Shown one piece after another: positions 26,136-34,480 of a DNA stretch of 64,000 nt. The position numbers and the translations under genes are program-made. The stretch's first letter is position 1. Each line of letters opens with the position of its first letter. The notes below the pieces were generated by a model. It was given only the letters and a program-made list of their open reading frames with translations. It searched no databases and was not told where the DNA came from. The stretch lies in assembly GCA_900215285.1 (NCBI GenBank), contig OCMG01000004.1:2154001-2218000 (forward strand). Direction: 5' to 3'. The DNA is from Ensifer adhaerens (lineage in GTDB: Bacteria > Pseudomonadota > Alphaproteobacteria > Rhizobiales > Rhizobiaceae).

Positions 26136-28762
26136 CATTTCGGCAGGGCATAAGCGATGACCTGATCGCCGACCTTCGTTTCCATGAAATGGTGTCCGCC
26201 CGGCGCCAACACGACATATTGCCGTCCGTTGACCTCGTAGGTCATCGGCGTGGACTGTCCGCCGGCCGGCAGCGTTGTTTCCCACACCACCTTGCCCGTA
26301 TGGATATCGATGGCGCGGAACTTGTCATCCGTGGTCGCGGCAACGAAGATCAGGCCACCGGCGGTGATCAACGGACCGCCGTTGTTCGGCGTTCCAATGG
26401 GAATCGGCAGGTGCGATGGAATGCCGAAGGGGCCGTTGTTCGTCGCGTCGCCGAAGGGCTTGTCCCAGAGTGTCTTGCCCGTCTTCAGGTCGATGGCGCG
26501 GATCCAGCCATAGGGTGGCGAGACGCAGGGCATGCCGGTCACCTCGTTGCGCCAACCGGCGTTGACATCGATGGCGTAGGGAGACCCGGCCTGCGCCCCG
26601 GCCTCCGTTCCGGGCAGGTCGCCGCCCTCCGTGATGGGTCGCACACCCATCTTGTCGGCCTCGGCGCGCGAGATCAGGCGATTATAGTTCGGGATGTCGT
26701 TGTAGTTCGCAACGAGGATGCCGCTTTTCGTGTCGACCGCCACGCTGCCCCAGTCCGAGCCGCCATTGTAGCCCGGATATTCGATGAAATGCTTGTCCGA
26801 GGTCGGCGGCGTATACTCGCCCTGATAGGACGCCTGGCGGAACTGGATGCGGCACCACAGCTGGTCAAGCGGCGAGGCGCCCCACGCATTCGACGGCTTC
26901 AGCGGCGGCTTGGCAAGCGTCGCATAGCCGGAATAGGGCTGCGTTTTCGAAAGGTTCTGCGGTTCCACGCCGCCGGTGGGGACGGGCTTCTCGGTCACGG
27001 GGAAGAGCGACTTGCCGGTACGCCGGTCTAGAACATAGATCTCGCCCTGCTTGCTCGGGAGCACGACCGCCGGGACCGTGCCCTTTTCGGTCGGGAAGTC
27101 GACCAGCGACGGCTGCGAGCCGAGGTCATAGTCCCACAGATCATAGTGGACTGTCTGGAAGCTCCAGACCGGCTTGCCGGTGGTCACGTCGATGGCGACG
27201 AGTGAAGAATTGTACTTGTTCTCGAAGTCCTTGCGGTTGCCGCCATAATAGTCAACCGAGGAGTTGCCCAGCGGCAGATAGACGTAACCGAGCTGCTCGT
27301 CGCCGGCCGCCGCCGTCCACATGTTCGGCGTGCCGCGCGTATAGACGCCATTGTCCGGCGGCGCGCCGACCCGATCCGGGTGGCCCATATCCCAGGCCCA
27401 GTCGAGTTTGCCGGTGATGGCGTCATAGCCGCGGATGACGCCGGAGGGCGCATCCTCGGCCTGGCCGTCGCGCACCTGCGCCCCCGTGACGATGACGCCA
27501 CGCACGATGACCGGTGGGGCAGTGATCGAGTACCAGCCGGGAACCGACTGTCCGATATTCTTGTTGACGTCGACCTGGCCGTTGTCGCCGAAGCTGGCGC
27601 ATGGCTTGCCCGTTTCCGCATCCACGGCAATCAGGCGGGCGTCCAGCGTGCCTTCAACGATGCGCGTCTTGCATTCCGTCACGCCGTCCGAGGCAGGGGC
27701 GGCAAAATAGGCGACGCCGCGGCAGGTGGCGCCATAAGGCACCGCCTTGCCCGGCACCTTCGGGTCATAGCGCCATTTCTCCTGGCCCGATGCCGCATCA
27801 TAGGCGATGAGCACGTTCATGGCGGAACAGACATATAGAGTGCCGTTGATGGCCAACGGTGTGTTTTCTGGCGAGAACTTGTCCTTCGTCGCTGCAGTCG
27901 GCATGCTGCCGGTATGGGCGAGCCATACCTGCTTCAGCTGGGCGACATTGCTCGCATTGATCTGGTCGAGGGGAGAGTAGCGCTGGGCGAGATCGGTTCC
28001 GCCATAGGCCGGCCAATCCTTGCCGACCTGTTCTCGCTGCAGCGGCGTCCGCGAAATCTTCGCCCCGGTTTCCGGAATTGTCGCGTCATTCGCCTGAATT
28101 TCGGCGATCGGCGGCGTGTTCTTTGGTGAGACGGTAGGCGTTGTGGGAGCGGCCGGCTGAATTGTTGGGGTCGTACCGTTCTGGGCGGGCGCGGGGCTGG
28201 TCGGCGTCGTGGGTGCCGCCGGCGGGGTGGCATCCTGCGCGTGCGCAATTCGCGGTCCAAGTGTCTGGCCTGACAGGGCCAGGGTGAGGGTGCCGGCTGT
28301 AGCCAGAAGAAGGGCCGTCGTCGATGCGGCGATGACGCCGGTGCGTCGACGGATCACTGTCCTGTGGAACGCCGGCAGAGAGAGAAGGATCACGATCAGG
28401 AGAACAGTTGGAGCGACGGTCCAGGGGATGAGCGGCCACATGTGAAGCCCCACTTCGGAAATGCCCCAGATGACGGAGAAGAGCCAGGCGATCATGAAGG
28501 TCACGACGCCACTCGATCTGCGGGCGAAGATGAGAATTCCGGATGTCAGCAGAAGCAGTCCGGCGATGAGATAATAGATCACGCCGCCAAGATAGAGCAG
28601 CCAGGCGCCGCCGATGAGCAAGGCAAGACCGAGAAGAGCTACGATGATGCCGAGAATCGCGAGCCACACGCCTCCCGCTCCCCACCGTCTGGTCTCGACC
28701 GTTTCAACGGTGTCGAAATTGCGCGGCTCGGTGCGTCCGCGCTCAAATGAGGCGTTGGCCAT
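26135..28762 (-). CDS. gcd: Membrane-bound PQQ-dependent glucose dehydrogenase
   Basis: An 875-residue quinoprotein of the glucose/quinate/shikimate dehydrogenase family. Five membrane helices occupy about residues 30-175, followed by a Pro/Thr-rich linker (about 180-230) and a periplasmic eight-bladed propeller with repeated tryptophan-docking motifs such as DVTTGKPVWSFQ and DLKTGKTLWDKP. It oxidises aldoses (glucose to gluconolactone) at the periplasmic face and passes electrons to ubiquinone. The family also includes quinate/shikimate enzymes, so the sugar substrate is inferred. GGAGACC precedes the ATG. No pqq synthesis genes lie in the window. No clear regulator site was seen in the 222 bases to the divergent oxidoreductase gene. 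Confidence 0.88.
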   Translation of the reverse strand: MANASFERGRTEPRNFDTVETVETRRWGAGGVWLAILGIIVALLGLALLIGGAWLLYLGGVIYYLIAGLLLLTSGILIFARRSSGVVTFMIAWLFSVIWGISEVGLHMWPLIPWTVAPTVLLIVILLSLPAFHRTVIRRRTGVIAASTTALLLATAGTLTLALSGQTLGPRIAHAQDATPPAAPTTPTSPAPAQNGTTPTIQPAAPTTPTVSPKNTPPIAEIQANDATIPETGAKISRTPLQREQVGKDWPAYGGTDLAQRYSPLDQINASNVAQLKQVWLAHTGSMPTAATKDKFSPENTPLAINGTLYVCSAMNVLIAYDAASGQEKWRYDPKVPGKAVPYGATCRGVAYFAAPASDGVTECKTRIVEGTLDARLIAVDAETGKPCASFGDNGQVDVNKNIGQSVPGWYSITAPPVIVRGVIVTGAQVRDGQAEDAPSGVIRGYDAITGKLDWAWDMGHPDRVGAPPDNGVYTRGTPNMWTAAAGDEQLGYVYLPLGNSSVDYYGGNRKDFENKYNSSLVAIDVTTGKPVWSFQTVHYDLWDYDLGSQPSLVDFPTEKGTVPAVVLPSKQGEIYVLDRRTGKSLFPVTEKPVPTGGVEPQNLSKTQPYSGYATLAKPPLKPSNAWGASPLDQLWCRIQFRQASYQGEYTPPTSDKHFIEYPGYNGGSDWGSVAVDTKSGILVANYNDIPNYNRLISRAEADKMGVRPITEGGDLPGTEAGAQAGSPYAIDVNAGWRNEVTGMPCVSPPYGWIRAIDLKTGKTLWDKPFGDATNNGPFGIPSHLPIPIGTPNNGGPLITAGGLIFVAATTDDKFRAIDIHTGKVVWETTLPAGGQSTPMTYEVNGRQYVVLAPGGHHFMETKVGDQVIAYALPK

Positions 28763-28984
28763 GATGGTCTCCTATATCTGCAATGGAGTTCCCAACGCAT
28801 GGCACGCGGAATTGTTGCAGAGAATGCGGTTTTTTGGACGCGCGCTTCAACTGTCGAAGCGGCGTGCATCGCCCTGCGACTGCTTCAATATGAGGCCGAA
28901 GCTTGCTAGAACGGATTGCCGAAGGCTTTGCAGCTTGATTCATGTCCTGGCCGCAAGCTGTTGAATTTGAACGGGAGATCGCTG

Positions 28985-30163
28985 ATGGCCCCACGTTTTC
29001 GCTACGTCGTTGTAGGCTGTGGGCTGATGGGAGCTGCGGCTGCGCGGCACCTGGCCAATATGACGCAGGGTGTCGCGTTGATCGGTCCTTCGGAACCCGC
29101 GGACAAAAGGCGGCATCGCGGCGTCTTCGCAAGCCATTATGACGAGGGCCGCATCACCCGGACCATTGATCCCGATCCTGTCTGGGCAAGGCTGGCGCGT
29201 CATTCCATCGGCCGTTATCGCGACATCGAGACAGCGACAGGCATCTCCTTCTATCGCGAAGTGGGCAGTCTACTGACCGGAGCAGGCACCGAGGACGGCC
29301 GGCGCTATGTCGACCGGACGGCCTTGGCTGCCGATATGGCTGGCGTTAAGGCGGAGCGGCTGTCGCAGGCCGAGATGCTGAACCGGTTCCCGCATTTTTC
29401 CTTTCCGGTGGGAACGGAAGGAATCTTCGAACGCATTGGCGCGGGGCATATCAGTCCGCGTCGCCTCGTCCTGGCCCAGACGCAGCTTGCGGAGCGGGCA
29501 GGGGCGATGCGGATCGACGCTGAGGTCGCCACGATCCGGGAGGCAGGTGGACATGTCGACGTCACGCTCGCCGACGGCACGGTCATCGAGGCGGAACGCG
29601 TGCTGTGTGCGACAGGTGGTTTCTCGATTCAAAACGGCTTGTTGCCGCAGCCTCTTGATCTGAAGGTTTATGGCCGCACCGTCGTTCTCTTCGAGGTAGG
29701 CGAGGCGGATGCGCAGGCGATGAACGCGATGCCTTCGATGATCCATAAGGCGGACGAGGCAAGGGACGATGTCTACATGCTGCCGCCCATCCGCTATCCG
29801 GACGGGAAGTTCTATCTCAAGATCGGCGGCGATCCCGACGAGATGGAGCTTCAGGCCGAGGATATGGGAGACTGGTTCCGCAGCGACGGCCGACAACATG
29901 CGCGCGAGCATCTTGTCGCGCGCATGCAGGCGCTGGTCCCGGGGCTGGATGTCCTTTCCATGTCTTCGGCGGCCTGCGTCACGTCCTACACCTCGACCGG
30001 TTATCCGGCGATCGGATGGCTTTCGCCGGGACGGATCGGCGTGGTGACAGGGGGCTGCGGTGCGGCGGCCAAAAGCTCGGACGAGATCGGGCGGCTCGGG
30101 GCGGAACTGGTCTTCGAGGACAGAATCTCCTCGTTCGATTTCGATTTTTCACCAGTCCAGTGA
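28985..30163 (+). CDS. FAD-dependent oxidoreductase, DAO/sarcosine-oxidase-like
   Basis: A 392-residue flavoprotein of the D-amino acid oxidase superfamily. The N-terminal dinucleotide fold has VVVGCGLMGAAAARHL (GxGxxG at 11-16). A second FAD contact is seen in VLCATGGFS, and the C-terminal GVVTGGCGAAAKSSDEIGRL contains the usual FAD-binding Gly-rich turn. It resembles monomeric sarcosine oxidase/N-methyltryptophan oxidase-type enzymes that oxidise secondary amines; the substrate is unknown. The start is set by GGGAGA 7 bases before ATG 28985. Its last 15 bases overlap the end of the convergent LysR regulator gene. Confidence 0.82.
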   Translation: MAPRFRYVVVGCGLMGAAAARHLANMTQGVALIGPSEPADKRRHRGVFASHYDEGRITRTIDPDPVWARLARHSIGRYRDIETATGISFYREVGSLLTGAGTEDGRRYVDRTALAADMAGVKAERLSQAEMLNRFPHFSFPVGTEGIFERIGAGHISPRRLVLAQTQLAERAGAMRIDAEVATIREAGGHVDVTLADGTVIEAERVLCATGGFSIQNGLLPQPLDLKVYGRTVVLFEVGEADAQAMNAMPSMIHKADEARDDVYMLPPIRYPDGKFYLKIGGDPDEMELQAEDMGDWFRSDGRQHAREHLVARMQALVPGLDVLSMSSAACVTSYTSTGYPAIGWLSPGRIGVVTGGCGAAAKSSDEIGRLGAELVFEDRISSFDFDFSPVQ

Positions 30164-31093
30164 GAGCGAGGCGAAGGGCCAGTCGCGCTCGATGGCGGTC
30201 ATGAAGCCATCCGGACCCAGCCTGGCATTTTCGACCAGCCAGTTCATGAAGACCTGCGCCGGCTTCGTCATTTTCGGCCTTTCGCTCGAGGGACGGACCA
30301 AAAGCCCGTTTTCGAAGGCAAGGAAGCCGACGGGCGCGATGAGGCTTCCGGTTCGCAGTTCGCGTTCGATCAGGAATTTGGGCGCAAGCGTCACGCCCAT
30401 CCCGCGCTCCGCGGCCTCGAAAGCCAGCGAAGAGAGGTCGAATGTCAGTTCCCGCTCCCGGATGAGGGTGAGGCCGCTCAGCTTCGACCATTGTTTCCAG
30501 GCCGCTTCGCCTTCGCGGCGGTGAATGACGGTCGATACCCTGATTGTCGTTTCGGCAATCTCGCACGGATAGTTGGGGGCCAGGACGGGGCCGATATGCA
30601 CATCGCCCAAGGGGCGGGCATCGGGATGCTCGACACGCGGGCTCAGAAGCCGGTCCCAGGAAATCACGAGATCGACGGGGCCTTCCAGCCTTCTGCTGCC
30701 ATGCGGACCGGTCAGGCGGATCAGGACGTCAATATCGGGATGTTCGACATTGAAGCGGGCAATTGTCGGGATCATCCATTGACGCGCGAAGGTGGAGCTG
30801 GCGGCCACCGTCACGGAAGCGCGGCCCGCTCCGGTGACGGTCGTGTAGGTGCGGCGCATCTCGTCCATGCTGCGGGCGACGGTTTCGGCAAGGGTTCGGC
30901 CTTCGTCAGTAAGCTCCAGTTGCAGGCCGCGTTTGACGAAAAGGTCGATGCCGGCATGATCCTGCAACTGGTGAAGCTGCTTGCTGACGGCGCTATGCGT
31001 GCGGCCGAGCAAATCTGCGGCGCCCCAGACCGAGCCGGTGCGGAAGAAGGCCTCCAGCGTCGAAAGAGCGGTCAATGGTGGTAGCTTGTCCAT
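30149..31093 (-). CDS. LysR-family transcriptional regulator (GcvA-like)
   Basis: A 314-residue LysR regulator. The winged helix-turn-helix (residues 1-60) has LSTLEAFFRTGSVWGAADLLGRTHSAVSKQLHQLQ, followed by the dimer helix and a periplasmic-binding-like effector domain. The start MDKLPPLTALSTLEAF is typical of GcvA-type members; a longer frame to 31147 adds a polar stretch without a ribosome site. It is convergent with the FAD oxidoreductase gene with a 15-base tail overlap, and divergent from the DUF1127-like gene (110 bases), which is the usual geometry for a target. The ligand is unknown. Confidence 0.88.
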   Translation of the reverse strand: MDKLPPLTALSTLEAFFRTGSVWGAADLLGRTHSAVSKQLHQLQDHAGIDLFVKRGLQLELTDEGRTLAETVARSMDEMRRTYTTVTGAGRASVTVAASSTFARQWMIPTIARFNVEHPDIDVLIRLTGPHGSRRLEGPVDLVISWDRLLSPRVEHPDARPLGDVHIGPVLAPNYPCEIAETTIRVSTVIHRREGEAAWKQWSKLSGLTLIRERELTFDLSSLAFEAAERGMGVTLAPKFLIERELRTGSLIAPVGFLAFENGLLVRPSSERPKMTKPAQVFMNWLVENARLGPDGFMTAIERDWPFASLSLDW

Positions 31094-31203
31094 CGATGTT
31101 TTCGATCTGTTGGAATTTTTCTCACATGGTCTGTTCTCATTATTCAATTTTTCCGGGCGGCGAAAGGAGATAAATTCGCAAGTGTCGAAAATGGAGATTG
31201 GTC

Positions 31204-31467
31204 ATGCGGCATGCGATTGAAGGGGATTACAGACGGTACGAACAGCGGCAGCTTGCCGAGCTTCTCGGCGAAGGTTCGCGTCATGGCAATCGTTTCGGTG
31301 TGCTCATGGCGACGTTGCTGCTCTGGCAGGAGAGGCGACGCATCCGGCGCCAGATGGCGCGTGACATGGATACGTTCAACGATGCCATGTTCGAGGATGC
31401 CGGCACGACCCGACAGGAGGCCGAGCGCGAGGTGCGCAAGCCTTTCTGGCGACCTCTCGGAGGATGA
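31204..31467 (+). CDS. Small DUF1127-like protein
   Basis: An 87-residue basic protein. The C-terminal half (QERRRIRRQMARDMDTFNDA, then a Thr/Arg turn and EAEREVRKPFW) matches the DUF1127 pattern: an Arg-rich helix, an acidic middle and an EAEREA-KPFW end. Short DUF1127 proteins in alphaproteobacteria have been linked to RNA turnover and to phosphate or stress responses; here only the resemblance can be stated. GGAG lies 7 bases before ATG 31204. It is divergent from the LysR gene and may be its target. Confidence 0.6.
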   Translation: MRHAIEGDYRRYEQRQLAELLGEGSRHGNRFGVLMATLLLWQERRRIRRQMARDMDTFNDAMFEDAGTTRQEAEREVRKPFWRPLGG

Positions 31468-31471
31468 ACGT

Positions 31472-31492
31472 GCCGGGCCTTTTGTGCCCGGC
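31472..31492 (+). terminator. Weak terminator-like hairpin before rnpB
   Basis: A 7-bp stem GCCGGGC/GCCCGGC with a 7-base loop follows the DUF1127-like stop codon by 4 bases. Only CGATTT follows, so termination may be weak. Confidence 0.45.
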
Positions 31493-31534
31493 CGATTTGC
31501 TGTGGTCTTTTCCCGATAAAGACGCTATCACCCG

Positions 31535-31931
31535 CCCGCCAGTTGGCCGGGCAGCCGCGCGTCATCAATGCCGAAAGGCGATGGCGTGAGGAAAGTCCGG
31601 GCTCCACGGAAACACGGTGCCGGATAACGTCCGGCGGGGGCGACCCTAGGGAAAGTGCCACAGAAAGCAAACCGCCCTCTTTCAGAGGGTAAGGGTGAAA
31701 GGGTGGGGTAAGAGCCCACCGCGACCCTGGCAACAGGGGCGGCACGGTAAACCCCACCGGGAGCAAGACCGAATAGGGATGACGCGGCGGGGCAACCCGT
31801 CAGCCTGTTTCCGGGCCAGTCATCCGGGTGGGTTGCGCGAGGCGGCATGCAAATGCCGTCCCAGATGAATGGCTGCCACGTTCCGGTTCGCCGGAGCCAT
31901 ACAGAACCCGGCTTACAGGCCAACTGGCGAA
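31535..31931 (+). ncRNA. rnpB: RNase P RNA (type A)
   Basis: The catalytic RNA that removes 5' leaders from tRNA precursors. The terminal helix P1 pairs CGCCAGTTGGCC (31537-31548) with GGCCAACTGGCG (31918-31929). The universally conserved 5' core GAGGAAAGTCCGGGCTCC lies at 31588-31605, and the 3' P4 partner region with ACAGAACCCGGCTTACAGG lies near 31901-31919. Length of about 395 bases fits alphaproteobacteria. Ends are estimated from P1. No convincing terminator is seen downstream; the antitoxin gene ends 33 bases further on the opposite strand. Confidence 0.95.
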
Positions 31932-31963
31932 TTTTCCCTAGAGGCAAGGGGCTGCGGTGGGGC

Positions 31964-32329
31964 TCAGGCGGCTCTGCCGGCGATGATGTCAAACTCAAAA
32001 TGAATGCCATCGTAGGGGAATTCGATGCCCTTGTCGCTGCGGTCGATGACGCCGCTGTTCATGAGCGTCATGACGTCACGATGTACGGCCTGCACATCCC
32101 GGTCCACGCGGCGAGCTACCTCGCGAATGGACAGCGGACCTTGCCCGACCAGCACCTTTACGATCTCCAGACGCGAGGGGGCGAGGATGCGGTGCATGTC
32201 GTCATAGCTAGAAAAGCTCAAAGTGGGGGTGGCCTCTACAGCGTTTCCCGCTTCCGCGCGGTCAGCTGCGGCCAGTAGATCGGCCTCAGCCATGTCGAAA
32301 TTGCCCAGTCTCACGGTCAATGCAGTCAT
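31964..32329 (-). CDS. HTH regulator, probable antitoxin of a TumE-type module (HVO_A0114-like)
   Basis: A 121-residue DNA-binding protein. The winged helix-turn-helix (about 45-115) reads DDMHRILAPSRLEIVKVLVG, then LSIREVARRVDRDVQAVHRD. This is the MarR/ArsR-like HVO_A0114 group that accompanies TumE-type toxins. The short N-terminal part (about 1-40) is a likely toxin-contact or dimer segment. Its ATG overlaps the toxin stop by 4 bases (ATGA), giving toxin-first order and coupled translation. It probably represses the promoter through the TGTTG repeats upstream of the toxin gene. Confidence 0.78.
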   Translation of the reverse strand: MTALTVRLGNFDMAEADLLAAADRAEAGNAVEATPTLSFSSYDDMHRILAPSRLEIVKVLVGQGPLSIREVARRVDRDVQAVHRDVMTLMNSGVIDRSDKGIEFPYDGIHFEFDIIAGRAA

Positions 32330-32607
32330 GTCAGAACCCTTTCCATGTCTTCGCGGAAGGCTCGAAGCAATGTCTTCAGATCGGTGAAGACGATCGCTTC
32401 CTCGCGCCCCTTCATATGTCTGTGGTCGCCCTTGCCGCGTTCATTATCATAACGAAGCACACATTCTCCTCTCACGATCAGTGCGAAGCGGTATTTGTAG
32501 CGGTGGGTGCTGCCTGGGACTGGCTCCGGCAGATGCCAGAGCACGATCTCGTAGAAGGCCGCGTCGGACAGAACTTCCCGATATTTTTGGATCAGAACCG
32601 CCGTCAT
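32326..32607 (-). CDS. TumE-family toxin (DUF6516)
   Basis: A 93-residue basic protein matching the TumE/DUF6516 pattern: FYEIVLWHLPEPVPGSTHRY, then YKYRFALIVRGECVLRYDNE and GKGDHRHMKGREE. The toxic activity of this family is not established from sequence. ATG 32607 is chosen because it aligns with the usual N-terminus; earlier starts at 32619 and 32655 would run through the promoter and operator repeats. No ribosome site precedes it, and the deduced -10 lies only about 8 bases away, so the message may be leaderless. It is followed by its HTH partner with a 4-base overlap. Confidence 0.75.
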   Translation of the reverse strand: MTAVLIQKYREVLSDAAFYEIVLWHLPEPVPGSTHRYKYRFALIVRGECVLRYDNERGKGDHRHMKGREEAIVFTDLKTLLRAFREDMERVLT

Positions 32608-32655
32608 GTTGTTCAACATGACAACGCTTGTGCATGTTGTCAATGTAAACAACAT
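32605..32655 (-). promoter_or_regulatory. Promoter/operator of the TumE-type module, with repeated TGTTG half-sites
   Basis: Two dyads are seen: CATGTTG-TT-CAACATG (32605-32620, overlapping the toxin start) and ATGTTGT-N8-ACAACAT (32634-32655 interval). On the minus strand a -35 TTGACA (32638-32643) is 17 bases from a weak -10 CATGTT (32615-32620), so both dyads cover the core promoter. Autorepression by the HTH partner is inferred. Confidence 0.6.
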
Positions 32656-32710
32656 TTGACCCTTGCGGGCTCGCCGGGCACCGCCTCCCGCGAACCGTTC
32701 CTACCCCCGC

Positions 32711-32725
32711 TTAAAACTTCATTAA
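32711..32725. promoter_or_regulatory. Candidate CtrA site upstream of the dcw cluster (TTAA-N7-TTAA)
   Basis: TTAAAACTTCATTAA is an exact TTAA-N7-TTAA match. Two more TTAA copies lie at 32728-32731 and 32736-32739. The cluster is centred about 60 bases upstream of the putative mraZ -35. In alphaproteobacteria CtrA controls several division genes; binding here is a prediction. Confidence 0.5.
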
Positions 32726-32777
32726 GTTTAACGGCTTAATAATTTTTCGAGTGCGCGCGCCGCTCGAAATGCCGTTT

Positions 32778-32812
32778 CCCATTGACGCCCATGTGGTCCC
32801 ATGCTATCCCAT
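32778..32812 (+). promoter_or_regulatory. MraZ operator (four CCCAT repeats) overlapping the mraZ promoter
   Basis: CCCAT occurs at 32778, 32788, 32798 and 32808, exactly every 10 bp; read on the other strand this is the ATGGG-N5 tandem repeat bound by MraZ. A promoter is embedded: -35 TTGACG (32782-32787), 17-base spacer, -10-like TATCCC (32805-32810). MraZ should therefore repress its own dcw operon. The following leader to the mraZ ATG is about 170 bases and shows no clear gene. Confidence 0.85.
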
Positions 32813-32987
32813 AAGACAGCCGAAAGGATGCTCTTCAGCGTCCGAAAAATGCAGAAGGTGGAAGGGTTTAGCACCCTTGCTGCGCTGCAGCGGCGACATG
32901 CTTGTGCGGCCTCATGCGGGAGACTTGGTGCGGGCGGGGTGGGACGGATGATCCGTCCTTCCATTTCGGAAACGGTTGTATCGCGTC

Positions 32988-33410
32988 ATGATCCGCTTCC
33001 TGTCGAATTTTGTGAACAGGATCGATGCCAAGGGGCGGGTCTCCGTGCCTGCGAACTTTCGTTCCATTCTCACTTCGGCGGATGTGCAGGATCTCTATTG
33101 TTTCCAGGATTTTGTGTTTCCGGCGATCAGCGTTGGCGGCCCCGAGCTGCTGGCGCGCCTCGAGAGGCGGATCGAGGTGGCGGACCCATTCTCGCCGGAA
33201 GCCAATCGGATGTCGCTGCTGGTTCACGGCGGCGGCGTCTTCATGAAGCTCGATCAGGAGGGGCGGTTGATGGTCACGGACTTCATCCGCAACTTCACGG
33301 GTATTACCGATCACGTCGCCTTTGTGGGGCGAGGGGATCATTTCCAGTTGTGGCAGCCGGAGGCGTGGGAGACCGCGCAGAGGGTGGCCCGCGAGGGGCT
33401 GGGGCGCTGA
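32988..33410 (+). CDS. mraZ: Transcriptional regulator MraZ
   Basis: A 140-residue DNA-binding protein made of two SpoVT/AbrB-like halves. The first half opens [20 protein letters not shown], the second holds [18 protein letters not shown]. MraZ forms rings and represses the dcw operon by binding tandem repeats; four such repeats lie 175-210 bases upstream. ATG 32988 matches the family N-terminus, while TTG 32976 would add four residues. It is the first gene of the division cluster, 32 bases before rsmH. Confidence 0.93.
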   Translation: MIRFLSNFVNRIDAKGRVSVPANFRSILTSADVQDLYCFQDFVFPAISVGGPELLARLERRIEVADPFSPEANRMSLLVHGGGVFMKLDQEGRLMVTDFIRNFTGITDHVAFVGRGDHFQLWQPEAWETAQRVAREGLGR

Positions 33411-33442
33411 CAAGGTTGTGCCCCCATACGAGGGAATTTGGC

Positions 33443-34474
33443 ATGGCGGCGGGTGGCACTGGCGGCGTTCACGAGGATGATCCGCACGCGGACGATCGCC
33501 CGCATATTCCTGTCATGCTGCCTGAAGTTCTCGAAGCTCTCGCCCCGCAGCCGGGGCAGGTCGTGCTTGATGGCACCTTTGGAGCAGGGGGGTATTCTGC
33601 AGCCATTCTCGGCGCGGGCGCTCGCGTGATTGCGCTCGATCGCGACCCCAATGCGATTGCCGGGGGTCAGGCGCTGGTCGAGAAATCCGGCGGCAAGCTG
33701 ACGCTGGTCCAGTCCCGCTTTTCCGAGCTTGCAGATCATTCTCCGGCGCAAGGCCTCGATGGAGTCGTGCTCGATATCGGCGTGTCGTCCATGCAGATCG
33801 ATGAGGCCGGGCGTGGCTTCTCGTTCCAGAAGAACGGGCCGCTCGACATGCGCATGTCGGCCTCCGGCGTCAGTGCCGCCGATGTCGTCAATCGCGCGAA
33901 GGTCGGCGATCTCATCCGCATCTTCGGCTTTCTCGGCGAGGAGAAGCAGGCGGCGCGCATTGCCCGCGCCATCGAAAAGCGCCGGGCCGAAAAGCCTTTC
34001 GAGACGACGCGCGATCTGGCCGGCCTCATCGAGATCGTCACGCCGCGCAAGGCCAAGGACAAGATCCATCCGGCAACGCGCGTCTTCCAGGCGCTGCGGG
34101 TGTTCGTCAATGACGAACTCGGCGAACTCGCCAAGGCGCTCTTCGCGGCCGAAGCCAGCCTGAAGCCCGGCGGCCGTCTTGTTGTCGTCACCTTCCATTC
34201 GCTCGAAGACCGGATCGTCAAGCGCTTTTTTGCCGATCGGTCCGGCAGGGCTGCCGGGTCGCGGCACCTGCCGCAGGTCCATGACAAGCCGGCGCTCTTC
34301 GATCTCGTTCACAAGTCGGCCCTGCAGGCGAGCGAGGCGGAGGCCGAAATCAACCCGCGCGCCCGGTCCGCCAAGCTGCGCGCCGGCATTCGTACTTCGG
34401 CTGCGGCCGCCCCCGCGGATATGGCGATCTTCGATCTGCCCGACCTCGCCAGCCTTGCAAAATTGGGGAGCTGA
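33443..34474 (+). CDS. rsmH: 16S rRNA (cytosine-1402-N4)-methyltransferase
   Basis: A 343-residue SAM-dependent enzyme that methylates N4 of C1402 in 16S rRNA. It shows [13 protein letters not shown], the SAM loop [30 protein letters not shown] and the C-terminal [16 protein letters not shown] motif. AGGGAA precedes the ATG at 33443; an open frame extends upstream through mraZ in another register but has no support as coding. It lies between mraZ and ftsL (6-base gap) and is part of the dcw operon. Confidence 0.96.
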   Translation: MAAGGTGGVHEDDPHADDRPHIPVMLPEVLEALAPQPGQVVLDGTFGAGGYSAAILGAGARVIALDRDPNAIAGGQALVEKSGGKLTLVQSRFSELADHSPAQGLDGVVLDIGVSSMQIDEAGRGFSFQKNGPLDMRMSASGVSAADVVNRAKVGDLIRIFGFLGEEKQAARIARAIEKRRAEKPFETTRDLAGLIEIVTPRKAKDKIHPATRVFQALRVFVNDELGELAKALFAAEASLKPGGRLVVVTFHSLEDRIVKRFFADRSGRAAGSRHLPQVHDKPALFDLVHKSALQASEAEAEINPRARSAKLRAGIRTSAAAAPADMAIFDLPDLASLAKLGS

Positions 34475-34480
34475 TCGTCC

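Noticed and set aside
32605-32655. Short CRISPR-like or mobile repeat
   Set aside because: The TGTTG repeats are irregular dyads over a promoter and fit an operator better than a repeat array.
32801-33442. Upstream extension of the rsmH frame to 32801
   Set aside because: It would run through the mraZ operator and mraZ in another register; ATG 33443 has a good ribosome site and gives the family N-terminus.
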